64,000 nucleotides of DNA, taken from assembly GCA_963921425.1 (NCBI GenBank), contig OY992835.1:11470001-11534000 (forward strand). The letters are read 5' to 3'. This DNA comes from Dryas octopetala (taxonomy: Eukaryota > Streptophyta > Magnoliopsida > Rosales > Rosaceae). Made by a program: the position numbers and the translations under genes. Shown here piece by piece: positions 34,500-47,340 of the stretch. How positions within the stretch are numbered: the stretch's first letter is position 1; the number at the start of each line of letters is the position of its first letter. The notes beneath the pieces were generated by a model, which did no database searches, had not been told where the DNA came from, and saw only the letters and a list, made by a program, of their open reading frames with translations.

Positions 34500-35855
34500 T
34501 TTTTTATTTGAGTACCAGTTAGCAAAATAGGCCTTTTTAACTCTTAAAGGCCCAAACAATCATATGGTTTTCAGATTTTTAGTCCTTTTTATGTATAACA
34601 ATTAGGAGTGAAATTATGCCCCCCTTAGTAACTTACTAAGTTGTTGTCAGATCCATTAACCCTTAGTTACTAAGTTGTCAGATCCATTCACTGAATACCT
34701 TTTTTATTTTCATTTGGTGGTTATTCACCAAATAATTCACAATGTTCAACAGATAATTGTTGAATAATTATAAACATTTATGTAAATAAATGTCGAATGA
34801 TCCGACAAATAAAATTAAAATTTTGAAATAAGGTGGTCTAAGATGATCAGAATAACACTGACCAACAATTAGACCTATCTTGAATTCGAATTGATAAATG
34901 AAAAATTAGAAAAGTAAGAACATTAAAAAAAAAAAAATATATATATATAGTATTTAACTATTTACTCGTGAAGAGTGTTGGATTCATTAACAAAAAGTCG
35001 CTTTTCAAAATGTTTCATGAATCTCCATAGTACAATTTTGAAGACAAAATTTATTCTTTCTATTTGACATATTCTCATATTTTGGAATCCATTAGGCCGT
35101 AACGAGCGGTCTACATCCAAATCATAGCTAAATTTTTAAACTTACGTGGAGGTTTCTAATTTTAGTAGTAGAATATTTTATCCCTACGCATAAGACAAAG
35201 TTCAAATTTGATTCTCTTTCTTTCCTAGATATTTTTCTTTTCTATAAAATTGCATAGAGAAAAAAAATAAAATTCATGGAAACTTAATAATAAGGATAGT
35301 GTTGTTTATCTGAGTATAGGTAGGGAAAATACTTGGATTGCTTCAATATTGTTTACTAAATGCTATATTTTATGAGAAGGTCTTCAAAGGATTTTTCCCG
35401 ATGTTTATTTTCAGTTCAAAGTTGAGGACGAGTGCATTTCTTGTGGTAGATTATTTTCATTTAGTTAGTCAGTTTCAAAAAATTTCTTTCAGACATTATA
35501 TTGGAAAATTAATTTAACCACGGTCAGCCAATTTTATAGAAATTAAAAATATTTAACAAATAATCCATCAAAAATAGGTGGAGACACTTATGATATTATA
35601 TATATTGTAATACAAAGTTTTACATGTTTGATGTGAGATATTTCTTAGTTAACGAGATTAAATTTTCTTTTCTTAAAAAAAAAAAGTTTATTTTTTTCAA
35701 TTACGAATTCCCAAGTACTTGAAAAGAAATATTCTTGTATTTGTTTTAATCAAACCATATTCTTGCATTTAATAGAAATTTTAATTAAAGGATAGGATTA
35801 TACTGCTGTCCCCACATCGTTAAATCTAAAGCTACTCTTTCTACATCACAACACT
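34500..35855. other. Intergenic region between U4 and the TPS promoter
   Basis: AT-rich sequence with short A and TA runs (about 34925-34950). I see no gene, no repeat shared with the rest of the window and no clear element ends here. Confidence 0.5.
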
Positions 35856-36350
35856 ATCATAATATCCCCACACAATTATTCGCACTTTCACAGCTCATTC
35901 CAATGACGTCAAGCTGTCCTTTCCAAAAGTCGTCACTTAAAGTCGCGCCTTCTACGTAAACCTGTCCACTCCTCGCCACGTATTCCTCGCAGGTGCCAAC
36001 CTCCCAGCTGTCAATCCCAGTTAGCACTAAACTCACGCCCCTGATTGGTCGGCCTGTACACACCAACCCCGTGGTGATTTCTCACGCGCTCGCTCCCTCT
36101 GCGAGTTTCTACTCGCGACGTCTTACGTGTCAAATTCCCACTGCTCACGTGTCGAGCGTGTGTCTAGTTGCCGCATGCGGCCAGCTGGCTGACCTTATCC
36201 AATTTCTTATAGGGCTCTGTTAAAATTACCCCCATATACAACACTCCTTCATTAACGTTTTGTTTTATTGGTTAGGCTCAGCACTTTCACGTGGCGCTCT
36301 ACGCTCTCATTGGTTCTTAGCGTGGGCTAGCGGGTAATTATATACGTTTC
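35856..36350 (+). promoter_or_regulatory. TPS gene promoter region with G-box/ABRE-like sites
   Basis: A local rise in G+C and CpG within AT-rich DNA. It contains CACGTG at 36146-36151, TACGTGTC at 36124-36131, and CACGTGGC at 36288-36295, all ACGT-core sites bound by bZIP factors. A candidate TATA box (ATTATATACG, 36337-36346) follows. The spacing fits a transcription start near 36370 and a long 5' leader. The small ORFs here are probably incidental. Sugar or ABA responsiveness is an inference from the motifs only. Confidence 0.6.
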
Positions 36351-36369
36351 TCTTGGATTTGTTCCACGT

Positions 36370-37326
36370 TTTCAAGAGAGGCAACTTAATCGTTTTATTA
36401 ATATTTTTTTACCTAATTAATCTGTAAGATACCATTCTCTGAATATTCATAGCCCTAATTTTCACAGTTCAAGTTGGGAAAGATTGTATATGTCGAACTA
36501 TAATACATGTAAATTGAGACAGACCCTTGTTCATACCACAATACAATCAAACCCCTTAGAGGAAAATGCTCATGAATTTGGCTTCTAAAATCAAACTGAT
36601 TATTTCTTATTGCTTTTAATACAGAGGTCAGTACAATTTTCTTTATTTTTTGTTTTTTTAAGAATGATTTTTGTTTTTGCAAGATTAGGGTTTTTGAGGA
36701 ATTGGGTCATTGTTTTTTTCACCCTTTTAGGATCTGGGTATGGTTTAGATTTCAATTTTTTTTTTTTTGGTGGTGGTTTAGTGTCATAGGTAGCGTTATG
36801 ATCTTGATCTTGGAGGGTGTTCTGTTTGGTTTTGATCGGATTTTTGTGCAATGTGTGGCTCTGTGGTTGTCATAGATCTGAATGTGGTATCTAAGTGTAT
36901 ATGTTTTGTAGAAACGGTGAGTTCTTGAGAACATTCTGTGGTATAAGTATAACCCATTTAGAAGGAAAAAGAATCTTGGACTTTTTGCATTCGGTAAGAT
37001 TAGTATATGTACAGAAACAATTGTAAGTATATTAGTTGTTTTTGTTATTTGCAGATGGGAATCTTTGTTCTTTCTGTTATTTTAGTCATGTGTTTGATTT
37101 TCACTGCATTGATCGATGTATGAACTCTGTTAGATTACACGAATTAGATTGTGTTTTATTGCACTTCAGTTCTTTATTTATATTTTTTTGGAATTTATCC
37201 TTTCTAGGTTTGGATTAGGATTGTTTTGTTACTGATGTGAAATTGGTGGCTTATTTGCAGATTGTCTGATTTTACCATTTGGAGTAAAAGTGTTGTGAGA
37301 TTATCCATTTATAAAGGGTGGAAATA
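36370..37326 (+). other. 5' leader of the TPS gene with a probable leader intron
   Basis: T-rich sequence typical of a plant leader intron, ending in a strong acceptor (CTTATTTGCAG, AG at 37259-37260). From there 66 bases lead to the ATG at 37327. A second possible acceptor (TTATTTGCAG) is at about 37053. The donor is not certain; candidates lie near 36735 and 36993. Short upstream ATGs occur within the presumed intron. Confidence 0.55.
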
Positions 37327-40300
37327 ATGTCAAAATCATACATAAATCTTTTAGATTTGGCATCGGGGAATTTCCCAGAAATGGAGGGGAAGAGGAGACG
37401 GTTTCCAAGGGTGAGCACAGCTCCATGCAATCTGTCAAATCTTGATGATGATCAAGCACGTAGTGTGTCATCTGATCACCCATCCTCGATTTCTTCTGAT
37501 CGGGTGATTATTGTAGCTAACCAGCTTCCTTTGAAAGCAAAGCGAAGGGAGGATAATAAAGGGTGGAGTTTCAGTTGGAATGAGGATTCTTTGCTATTGC
37601 ACCTTAAGGATGGGCTGCCAGAAGACATGGAGGTTCTTTATGTTGGGTCATTGAAGGTTTATGTCGATCCTACTGAGCAGGATGATGTGTCACATGTCTT
37701 ATTGGATAAATTTAGATGCGTCCCTACTTTTCTACCGCCTGATATTCTGGAAAAATTCTACGATGGTTTCTGCAAGAGGCATTTGTGGCCACTGTTTCAT
37801 TACATGTTGCCTTTTTCAGCTGATCAAGGAAGCCGATTTGATCGGTCTTTGTGGGAAGCTTATATTTCAGCTAATAAGTTGTTTTTTCAAAGAGTGGTTG
37901 AGCTTATAAACCCAGATGACGATTACATCTGGATTCATGATTACCATTTGATGGTGCTGCCAACCTTCTTGAGGAGGCGTTTTAATCGGGTTCGGATGGG
38001 CTTCTTCCTTCACAGCCCATTTCCCTCATCTGAGATCTATAGAACTCTTCCTGTAAGAGAAGAAATACTGAAGGCTTTACTCAACTCAGATATTATTGGG
38101 TTCCATACCTTTGACTATGCTCGCCATTTCCTTACTTGTTGCAGCCGAATGTTGGGCTTGGTATATCAGTCAAAGAGGGGATACTTAGGGTTGGAATATT
38201 ATGGAAGGACTATTAGGATCAAGATTATGCCAGTTGGGGTTCATATGGGTTGGATAGAGTCGGTGATGAAAGTGGCAGATGAGGAGTGTAGAGTGAGGGA
38301 GCTTAAAGAACAATTTGAAGGGAAAACAATGTTGCTTGGTGTAGATGATATGGACATTTTTAAGGGTCTTAATTTGAAACTTCTAGCAATGGAACAGATG
38401 CTCAAGCAACATCCAAAGTGGCAGGGAAGGGCTGTGCTGGTCCAGATTCTGAACCCTGCTAGAGGTAAAGGGATAGATTTAGAGGAAATACGAGCAGAAA
38501 TACAAGAAAGCTGCAGGAGGATCAATGAAGAATTTGGGCAACCGGGCTATGAGCCAATACTTATTATCGACAGACCAGTTTCCATTAACGAGAGGATTTC
38601 GTATTACAGCATCGCTGAGTGTGTTGTTGTGACAGCTGTTAGAGATGGGATGAACCTTACTCCTTATGAATATGTTGTCTGTAGACAGGGAATTTCTTGT
38701 TCCAAATCACATTCGAATTTTGATGGCCCGAAGAAGAGCATGTTAGTGGTGTCAGAATTTCTTGGATGTTCTCCATCACTCAGTGGGGCAATCCGTGTCA
38801 ATCCATGGAATGTTGAAACAACTGCGGAAGCAATGAATGTGGCTATTTCAATGTGTGATTCAGAGAAACAATTACGACATGAGAAGCATTATCGGTATGT
38901 TAGTACACATGATGTGGCTTATTGGTCGCGCAGTTTCTTGCAAGACATGCAGAGAGCTTGTGCTGACCATTTTAAGAGAAGATGCTGGGGAATTGGTTTT
39001 GGATTTGGATTCAGAGTTGTGGCACTTGATTCTAATTTCAGAAAGCTTTCAATTGATGCTATTGTATCGGCTTACAGAGGAGCAAAAACTAGGGCCATTC
39101 TGTTGGACTACGATGGTACTGTAATGCCACAGAACTCAATCAACAAGTCCCCTAGTCAGAAGGTGATCTCAATTATGAACAAACTTTGTGAGGACCCAAA
39201 AAGCACAGTTTTCATTGTCACTGGTAGAGGGAGGGAGAGCTTAAGCAAGTGGTTTTCTCCGTGTCAGAGGCTCGGAATTGCCGCAGAACATGGGTATATC
39301 TTGAGGTTTGCTTCTACTCTCTCTCTTTCTCTTCCTCATACACACACATAGCTGTCATACACACATGTGCATGTATGCGTTTATATGCCTGGTTACTTAT
39401 TTGGACACTGGTTTGGCCACTGCTTGTAAGATTGCATGCCATCTTGATAATTTTATAAAATAATGAATTTGAACTTTAGAATCATTCTCTTCAAATAATT
39501 TTATGAATTAGAGAATTAATTAGCTTACTGCAACTAATGATGTAAAATTTTTAAGTTTACGGCAAAAGGCAAATTCCTTTGGTCCTTCCTCAATCAGGGC
39601 CACTTTTGGAAACATCTCAAAATGCCACAAGTTATGGTCCTTTGTGTTTTTGAAGTTATAGCTTGTGGTTTTGCCAATCATGGGAAAATACCAAAGATAA
39701 ATATATGCAGGAGCAATAATAAAATTATTGTATTCAGTTAGAGGATATTAATCTTATTGTCAATGTGCTAAATGCGTTGTGCTAGTAGAGTGTGCTTAAA
39801 AAATCTTTTACTTTCATTAAATTTAACACCAATTTATGTAACTTCTCAGATGGTCGCAAAATCAGGAATGGGAAATCTGTCGTCAGGGTTTTGAGTTTGG
39901 CTGGATGAAAATTGTTGAACCAGTGATGAATTTGTATACAGAGGCTACTGATGGTTCTTCTATTGAAATGAAGGAAAGTGCTTTGGTGTGGCAATATCGG
40001 GATGCAGACCCGGGATTTGGTTCCTCCCAAGCAAAGGAGATGTTAGATCATCTAGAGAGTGTTTTAGCAAATGAACCTGTTGCTGTCAAGAGGGGTCAGT
40101 CGATTGTAGAAGTAAAGCCTCAGGTATGTATCCATGAATCTCAACTTCTGCAATCCTAAAAAACTTCTCTAGGGGGCTACATATAGTAAGGCTGTCAAAA
40201 GAAGATAACTTTTAGACAATTGTTTAATGGAAGATTCTTGAAGAATTTTTAGTAGTCCCTAATTACATCTTAATTTTCGTAAGGATTAAAAAACCAAAAT

Positions 40301-41046
40301 ATGTCTAAACAAACCCTCATGTTTTTGTTCTCACTCACATGCAATGCTTTCCCCACCTACGTAACACACTTTTGCCTTGTATGGTCCTTTGTTACTTCCT
40401 CACTCTTTTTGTTTCAATTCAATATATATGTAGGACATGTATATGGGGTTCCAAATTTGTACTCTGATTCAAACTGGCAGCTAGTGGTCTTGTTACTAAT
40501 ATTTGATATTTATTTTTCTTAAGAAACCATGGCTTTGTTTTGATTTACCTTCCTGTTGTTATTTCTATTGCTGGCATGGGTCATCGTTCCGTATGTATGA
40601 GAATTTTTTCTTTTATGGACCTGGTGTCTTTTATTTCATGTACAAAGTTAATAGTTAATAATTTGAATTTATATCCATTTGGAGCCCAGAAAGAATGAAA
40701 GAATTCACCTTTTTCCTTTTCACTTTTATTTGTTTGTTTATGATTTTAGGGAGTTAGTAAAGGGCTTGTTGCAGAGAAGATCTTCTCATCAATGGCCGAG
40801 AATGGAAAACATGCGGACTTTGTGCTTTGTATTGGTGATGACAGATCTGATGAGGACATGTTTGAGATATTTGAGAATGCGATGTTAAGAAATAGTCTGT
40901 CTCCCAATCCTTCAGTTTTTGCTTGCACAGTTGGACAAAAGCCAAGCAAGGCTACATATTATTTGGACGATACAACTGAAGTGATAACCATGCTTGAATG
41001 TCTTGCTGAAGCCTTTGATTCTTTGCCAGCCATTGAAGAAGTATGA
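37327..41046 (+). CDS. TPS7: Class II trehalose-6-phosphate synthase/phosphatase-like protein, TPS7-type
   Basis: Three exons, 37327-39305, 39850-40123 and 40750-41046, join with GT-AG borders and correct phases into 849 residues ending PAIEEV. The ATG at 37327 (MSKSYINLLDLASGNFPEM) matches the conserved start of class II TPS proteins. Residues about 55-545 form the GT20 synthase-like domain (IHDYHLMVLP, FFLHSPFPSSEIYR, ILNPARGKG, VRDGMNLTPYEYV). Residues about 590-830 form the HAD phosphatase-like domain (LLDYDGT, IVTGRGRESL, and GDDRSDEDMFE in exon 3). Length, three-exon structure and N-terminal motif point to the TPS7 subgroup. Class II TPS proteins generally lack measurable synthase activity and are thought to be regulatory in sugar/Tre6P and SnRK1 signalling. 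The Arg usual in the N-terminal ANRLP motif is Gln, as in many class II members. No lesion is seen. Confidence 0.95.
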
Positions 41047-43186
41047 AAGCTCTCCATGAAAATAAGTCAATAGTTTTTTTAATAAGAAAGTTAGTACCAT
41101 TTTTTTTGAGGCATAAGCATAGATTAGACAGGGTAGTATAAAGCTTGTAGATTTTCCTATATCACTTCCCCCTCTCTTTGTATATAGTGTTCCTCATCAG
41201 ACAATGATAAAAGGAAAAAATTGATTGAGTTTGAAAGAAAATGGGAGCCTAGGTAGTTAATGTTGGGAGATTCTACTTTTCAGTGTCATGATATCATGGT
41301 CTTCGTCTTCCTAAAACTATCAAATTAGGCTTTGAAATCATGAAGGAAGATCCAATTTTTTTGCACACTTTTGCACTCTAGAAAGACCAGGTTTTGACAG
41401 TGTTTTACTACAGTAGCAACTTTGACATTTTTTTTTTTTTGGGTCAAGAACGCTAGACATGCATCAATTTGTTGATATGATGCCCTAAAAATGCAATTTC
41501 TGACAGAGGTTTAAAATGCCAAACTTTTAAATTTCATTGGTGGCTAGCATATGCACATCTGAAGGTTAACCTGCTGCCCCTATTTGTCTCTGCTACCAGT
41601 AGCTTTAAATGTCTTTTTTTTTTTTTTTAATTCTCCAACCAGTAGCTTTAAATGTCACTTGAGTTGGCTAAGGAGATTCCTTCTCATTGTTCTGTTCTTC
41701 CAAGGTCATATGAATATGTAAATTATTGTACTTTATAATTTCTCAATAACTGCAAGAAGGTGATCCCTAATTAGTAAAAAAAAAGGAAACCATGTGATGT
41801 TGACTAAGGGAAACCATGTGATATTTACTGAAGGATAGAACAATGTGAGGGAATTCCCTTAGCAAACTAATATTGATTTAAACATAATTCTTAAAGTATC
41901 ATTCTAAAACCTCTAGCATAATATCCCTTAACTTAATAATCATATTACAATCCGAAATGTTAAATTTTGGAGAGTCTAACGGAAAAGAAAAGTTTAAATA
42001 ACTAGGGTTCTGTCATCTGTGGACTATTAAGCACACCTCTTTATGCTGCTAGCTTATCTAAACTTCTCCTGAAAAGTGTTTTAATAAACAGAGTAAGCTC
42101 GCAGCTCAATAGACAGTTGATATCCCTATCCTTAAACAATATAGGAGGAAAAGCCTTAAATAAACTTATACTATTAGTCTATTACCAATTTTCGAACTTT
42201 ATCCGATGTTTGGTGTGGGGGGACATAGCTATAAAACCCCACGACCATTAGCAGTTTCACTAGGTATAAAAACAATAACTGATGGTACAACTGAATGAGT
42301 GCACTGATTTAACAAAAAACGAGCACAAAGATGCAATGTTGGAGGATGCATGATATGCATATCCTTTCCTTGGATTACCATTTCACACCAGAGCAGTCTA
42401 GCTTAGTTACCAGCATGAATGGGCTTATTATACATTCCACATGATAGCCATCATACAATAAGTAAACATCTGAAAGTAGAACAAAAAAACAGGAAGACAC
42501 CAATACTTATGCAGAATGCATTCATGCCCCCACCTACATGAACCATGAAGACACCATGAATTTTGACATTATTCTCAGCAAACACACACAGTACACAAAT
42601 AGAGAGATGATGGGGTCAAATGGGTTAATTTAACTCCCCGGAAAATGGTTGGGACAGTGCTGGGAAACTCCATTGAAATAACAGCCCTGTAATCCCAAAT
42701 ATCTTGCAAAATGGAACCTAGAGCATGCAACCGATTCCTACATAACTTATAATTTGTTTTTAACTTTTATGGATGAATTTTTGGCCCTAATGTTTGGTTG
42801 TTAGCAAATCATTTCAAGAACAATTTCAGAGCTATAGCTAGCTGCCTAGCTTGTTTACAATGATACTTTAATGATGCACATTATTCCTAGTCTTGTTTGA
42901 TAAGCTAAAGGCTTTACATAGGGAAGTAGTGGGAATGAATGACGTGAAATTGCAAACTCTTATTCAAATTGTCTTTTGAGATTGCAATCATACATCAATT
43001 TCTGGCAGGCTGATCTTGCACTTACAAATCATAAATATGTAGAAATGAATTTATATATATAGTTGGTCACATGCATGAAAACTTAATTACTTTCTAACTT
43101 TGTTTGCAAACAAAGGATAACAAATGGAAATAAATGTTGAAAAGAACTTTCAAAATGCTCTAAGTTGTTTTTACCTTAATTGCTTT
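41047..43186. other. TPS 3' flank and downstream flank of the first kinase unit
   Basis: 41047 to about 41250 should hold the TPS 3' UTR. From about 41510 the sequence is similar to 61830-62890 and, further on, to 57850-59230. It is therefore the shared 3' flank of the tandem kinase genes. A short direct repeat (CAGTAGCTTTAAATGTC, about 41599 and 41641) surrounds a T run. No gene is seen. Confidence 0.6.
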
Positions 43187-44514
43187 TCATCTTGGACCAG
43201 AAAGATTAGATGCTTGTGGTGCTGCAGAAAGAACAGGTTCTTTTGGTGCCACAGAAATAATGTGATGATCATGATTTGCAGCAATAGGGGAGGCCACTGC
43301 ATAACTTGCATGAGCAAACTTATAGATGATGTTGGGATCTACTTCCATATCTCCTTGCAAGGCCTTCACTACTGTTGACATGAGAGGCCTTCTTGTGTGA
43401 TCATCCTGCAAACACCAAGCTCCGATCCTGATCATCCTCACCACTTCTTCCCTATGATTTTGCATGTCTTCGTCTAAATCTTCAACAATATCAATCAGTT
43501 GGTCCTGATCTGCAGCCTTCTTCTGCAGCATCTGAAAATGGAAGCTAGACTCTGATCACGAGCCATCAACATTTCTCCTCTGAGCAACAATTTCAAGAAG
43601 AACAACTGCAAAGCTATGTTGGTATAATATAATATAATATTATTTATTTATATTTAAGATTCAAAACTAATTTATTTGATTTTAAATATTCTGTCAGTTT
43701 AATTGAACAGTTACAACTTTCACTAAGGGTAACTTCTTATGGGCCTAATACAACAGTCATGACTCTTTAAAAGAGGCATGTAGATTTCTATTAATAGAAA
43801 TCTCATCAGACTGAAGAAAGAACGTTCTACACTTGTCTTTTATTCTGACTTTCATCATCCTCTTCCATATCTTACTCTCTCAACTTTCATACTCTATTTT
43901 GGGCAATCGATATTGACTTGACAACCGGTCTGCCGTTTGACGTGCATAGCGGATCAGACATCTGTGAGTTCATTGGGTTGTATCTTGGAGTTGTAGGCGA
44001 CCGCCATAACCTGCACGTAGGAAGGCGTCTACGGCTTTAGGACAGCGACTGTCGTGCCTCTCTTGAATTCACAGGCCAGAATCTTTCATCTTATTTATTT
44101 ACTGATAAGTCTGATATATACTTCTTGATTGTCATATAATTAATTAGTCATATATGTATTGATATATAATTATTAATTACTATAACTTTAACAATCTAAA
44201 GCCGTAAAAAGAAATTGCATTGCATATATGAGTTTTTCTGCGTATTTGTTATATATCATCCATATATAGCATCTGATTGATTTGGGCTCCATTATTAATT
44301 AGGAGTTGTGTTGCAGTTCACTTAAATTTACTTTCTCATTCTGTGAAATCATCTTAGATTAATTTCAAATAATTTATGTTGTTGTGTATTTAGACATCCA
44401 TAAATTAGAGTAACATTTATCTGTCAATCCATCTAGTGACAGGTTAATATTTAATTTCTACAGTGTTCTTGCTATCTAATCTCTCTCTTGCTAATTAAAT
44501 ATTAGTTTAATAAA

Positions 44515-45509
44515 ATGATAAATTTAGAAGAAGCCAGTAGTGTCAAACCTGAAAAATTTAGTGGCCAACATTTTCGTAGGTGGCAAAAACAAGTGAAATA
44601 CTGGTTAACAGTCTTAGGACTAATTTCCGCCCTTGAAGAATCTGAACAAAATGACTCTGAACCAAACAATGAATCTACTTCTTGGTTTACTCCTGAACAA
44701 ATAGAATACCATTGCCATAATAGAATTTTAAGTGCCCTGTCTGATCATCTTTATGATGTGTATCATGCTACTACATCAACAGCCAAAGAACTTTGGGGTG
44801 TTTTAGAATCAGAATATGGAATTATAGATGCTGGCATTGATAGGTTCACTGCTTCAAACTTTAATAGCTATAAAATGGTTGACAATAAACCTGTAGGAGA
44901 ACAAATTCATAAGTTTCAAGAGCTTTTAAGAGGAGTAGAAAAGAAAGGAACCAAGTTCAGTGAAGATTTTAAAGTTTCTTGCCTTATTGACAAGTTGCCT
45001 CCATCTTGGGATGAGTTTGCAAGAACTCTAAGACATAAACAAGGGGAGTTTACTTTAAGCCAAGTCTTAAATTCACTTAGAGTTGAAGAGAAACATAGGT
45101 TAAAACAAAAGAAAGAAACTGAAAACTCACCTACTGTAAATTTGGTTGAAAGTGACAACAGAAAGAACAATAGAAACAATTGGAAAAATAGGAACAATAG
45201 GAACAATAGGAACAACTTACAACCAAGGGGAAGAAACTTTAAGAATAGTCAAAATAAAAATAAGGACCAAGGGAGAGAGAAGAGGTCTTGCTTTGTTTGT
45301 GGAAGGACCAATCATGTAGCAAAGGACTGCTATTACAAGAAGACTGAGGAATACAAGTCTAAACTAAATCAAAAAGGTCAAAAAGCCCAAGTGAATATGC
45401 TATTGGAGCAAGAGTCCTCTCAACCAATTTTCAAGTATGGCCCTTTAATTAATTTTACTTATCAAAATAAGGATTGGTGGTTAGATTCTGGAGCTAATAT
45501 ACATGGTCT
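44515..45509 (+). CDS. Copia gag and start of protease (partial, cut by gap)
   Basis: An open frame from ATG 44515 to the gap. The start (SSVKPEKFSGQHFRRWQKQV) is typical of Copia gag (UBN2/retrotrans_gag type), and an Asn-rich basic stretch precedes a CCHC zinc knuckle (CFVCGRTNHVAKDC). The last readable residues WWLDSGANIHG contain the DSGA active-site motif of the Copia aspartic protease. Gag forms the particle and binds RNA, and the protease would process the polyprotein. No frameshift or stop occurs in the visible part, consistent with a young and possibly autonomous element. Integrase, reverse transcriptase and RNase H are not visible because of the gap. Confidence 0.92.
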
Positions 45510-45709
45510 NNNNNNNNNNNNNNNNNNNNNNNNNNNNNNNNNNNNNNNNNNNNNNNNNNNNNNNNNNNNNNNNNNNNNNNNNNNNNNNNNNNNNNNNNNN
45601 NNNNNNNNNNNNNNNNNNNNNNNNNNNNNNNNNNNNNNNNNNNNNNNNNNNNNNNNNNNNNNNNNNNNNNNNNNNNNNNNNNNNNNNNNNNNNNNNNNNN
45701 NNNNNNNNN
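45510..45709. other. Assembly gap (200 N)
   Basis: A run of 200 N of probably arbitrary length inside the Copia element. It hides most of pol and the first part of the 3' LTR. ORFs reported across it are meaningless. Confidence 0.99.
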
Positions 45710-47220
45710 AACAGTCATGACTCTTTAAAAGAGGCATGTAGATTTCTATTAATAGAAATCTCATCAGACTGAAGAAAGAACGTTCTACACTTGTCTTTTA
45801 TTCTGACTTTCATCATCCTCTTCCATATCTTACTCTCTCAACTTTCATACTCTATTTTGGGCAATCGATATTGACTTGACAACCGGTCTGCCGTTTGACG
45901 TGCATAGCGGATCAGACATCTGTGAGTTCATTGGGTTGTATCTTGGAGTTGTAGGCGACCGCCATAACCTGCACGTAGGAAGGCGTCTACGGCTTTAGGA
46001 CAGCGACTGTCGTGCCTCTCTTGAATTCACAGGCCAGAATCTTTCATCTTATTTATTTACTGATAAGTCTGATATATACTTCTTGATTGTCATATAATTA
46101 ATTAGTCATATATGTATTGATATATAATTATTAATTACTATAACTTTAACAAGCTATACACATCAGCTTTAACAGTGATTACTAATTGCTCTAACTCAGG
46201 AGCAACATACCCTGGAGTTCCTCTCATTCCGGTTCCAGTAATCACTCGGCTCTCATCCCTTGCAATTAGCTTGGCCAACTCAAAATCAGAAACTTTGGCA
46301 TTGAAATCCTCATCCAAGAGAATGTTATGTGGTTTTATGTCAAGATGTATGATTCTCTGTCGACAGTCTTCGTGAAGATAAGCCAACCCTTTGGCTATGT
46401 CGAGTATAATCTTGTTTCGAGTTTGCCAATCTAGACCATTTCTCTGCTCACTTTGCTCTGATCTCTTGAAAATCCATTTGTCTAAAGACCCTTTACGCAT
46501 ACATTCATATACTAGAAGCCTGTTTGAATTTTCTGCACAAAATCCAATCAACCTTGCCAGGTTGAAATGGTTTACACTCCCAATTGTTTTAACTTCTTCT
46601 AAGAATCCTGACACCTTTGGACTCATTCTATCCAACCGCTTTACTACAATGTTTGTTGTGCCATTTGCTAGAACCCCTTTGAACACATGTCCAAAACCTC
46701 CACTGCCAATAACTTTACTGAAATTACTTGTTGCAATTTCCAAGTCAGGGTATGAAAACCTCATGGGGAGTCCGGGAGCTTGCTCGATGTCATCGTCTTC
46801 CCCGTTCTCCTCCAATTCGGTCTTCCTTTTCATGGAAATACATATGGAGACTATAAAAATGAAAACAAATATAAGAGGAATGAAAGGAAAAAAAATGCAC
46901 CTAACACAGTGATCAATAATAATAAAATTCCTGAGACTACAAGATTTTGTTTTTCTATGAAAACTACAAGATTTTTTCGCTCTCTAGAATACAGGTTGCG
47001 TATTTTAATTAAGACCATGGTTTCGTTAGAATGGTCCAATCCCCACGCTCTGGCTTTTGCCTCTTGTAGCAGAATGTTGGCTGGAGAGAGATATATATAG
47101 TAGGCAAGACAAATGAATACTTCAGACTTAAATGTTGCATGACCCATTAAACAGAAACAGACGACTTATAATTTGGATATGATTTCTTTGGTTAGAAATG
47201 TAGTATGAATTATGATAATG

Positions 47221-47340
47221 GGAACTTCGCCCTAGCTCAAGTGGTTGAGCACCAATAATTTGTATGTATTTGCATATGTATTGATGGAGTTTCTAGAAAG
47301 AGATCCCTTAATAAGTGAACTTAAACAATCTCTTGTGGGT
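47221..47340 (+). repeat. tRNA-like A-box segment, possible SINE relic
   Basis: CCTAGCTCAAGTGGTTGAGC contains a match to the polymerase III A box (TAGCTCAAGTGG), and GTGGGTTCACTCTAC near 47335 is a weak B-box-like segment. The 5' flank of the kinase at 59230 has a related TTAGCTCAAGTGG near 60738. It does not fold as a tRNA. Confidence 0.35.

Larger units (their letters stand above)
43617..46151 (+). mobile_element. Young Ty1/Copia LTR retrotransposon (interrupted by an assembly gap)
   Basis: The 5' LTR is 43617-44193 (577 bp; TGTTGG...TTTAACA). The visible part of the 3' LTR is 45710-46151. The 442 comparable bases appear identical by eye. The target duplication AGCTA is at 43612-43616 and 46152-46156. 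Inside are a 320-bp leader, a gag reading frame and the start of the protease, then 200 N. Most of pol is missing and is probably hidden in the gap, whose true size is unknown. I found no canonical initiator-Met primer-binding site after the 5' LTR. The identical LTRs indicate a recent insertion. Confidence 0.92.
43187..47100 (-). pseudogene. Ectodomain-less receptor-like kinase pseudogene split by a Copia element
   Basis: The minus-strand kinase is in two parts. 47100-46157 holds a hydrophobic N-terminal segment and the kinase lobe from the glycine loop (SGGFGHVFKG) to KADVYS. 43616-43187 continues from the same codon region to the tail (SGPR end). A Copia element lies between with an AGCTA duplication. 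Older damage is also visible: a frameshift in a T run near 46890 between the membrane segment and the kinase, DFG changed to DFE in VSDFELAKL, and a TGA replacing an Arg codon soon after RRNVDGS near 43550. The catalytic loop reads HLDIKPHN, as in the paralogues at 59230 and 62892. The family resembles SD2-5-type (G-type lectin S-receptor-like) kinase domains. The gene was probably dead before the Copia insertion. Confidence 0.9.

Noticed and set aside
37318..37326. An upstream start of the TPS gene three codons before the ATG
   Set aside because: The first codon there is GTG; the ATG at 37327 matches the conserved class II start.
45462..45772. ORFs crossing the N run
   Set aside because: N bases translate as unknown residues; no real reading frame is shown.
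47221..47340. tRNA gene
   Set aside because: Only an A-box-like segment is good; there is no cloverleaf, no anticodon arm and only a weak B box. Kept as a possible SINE relic.
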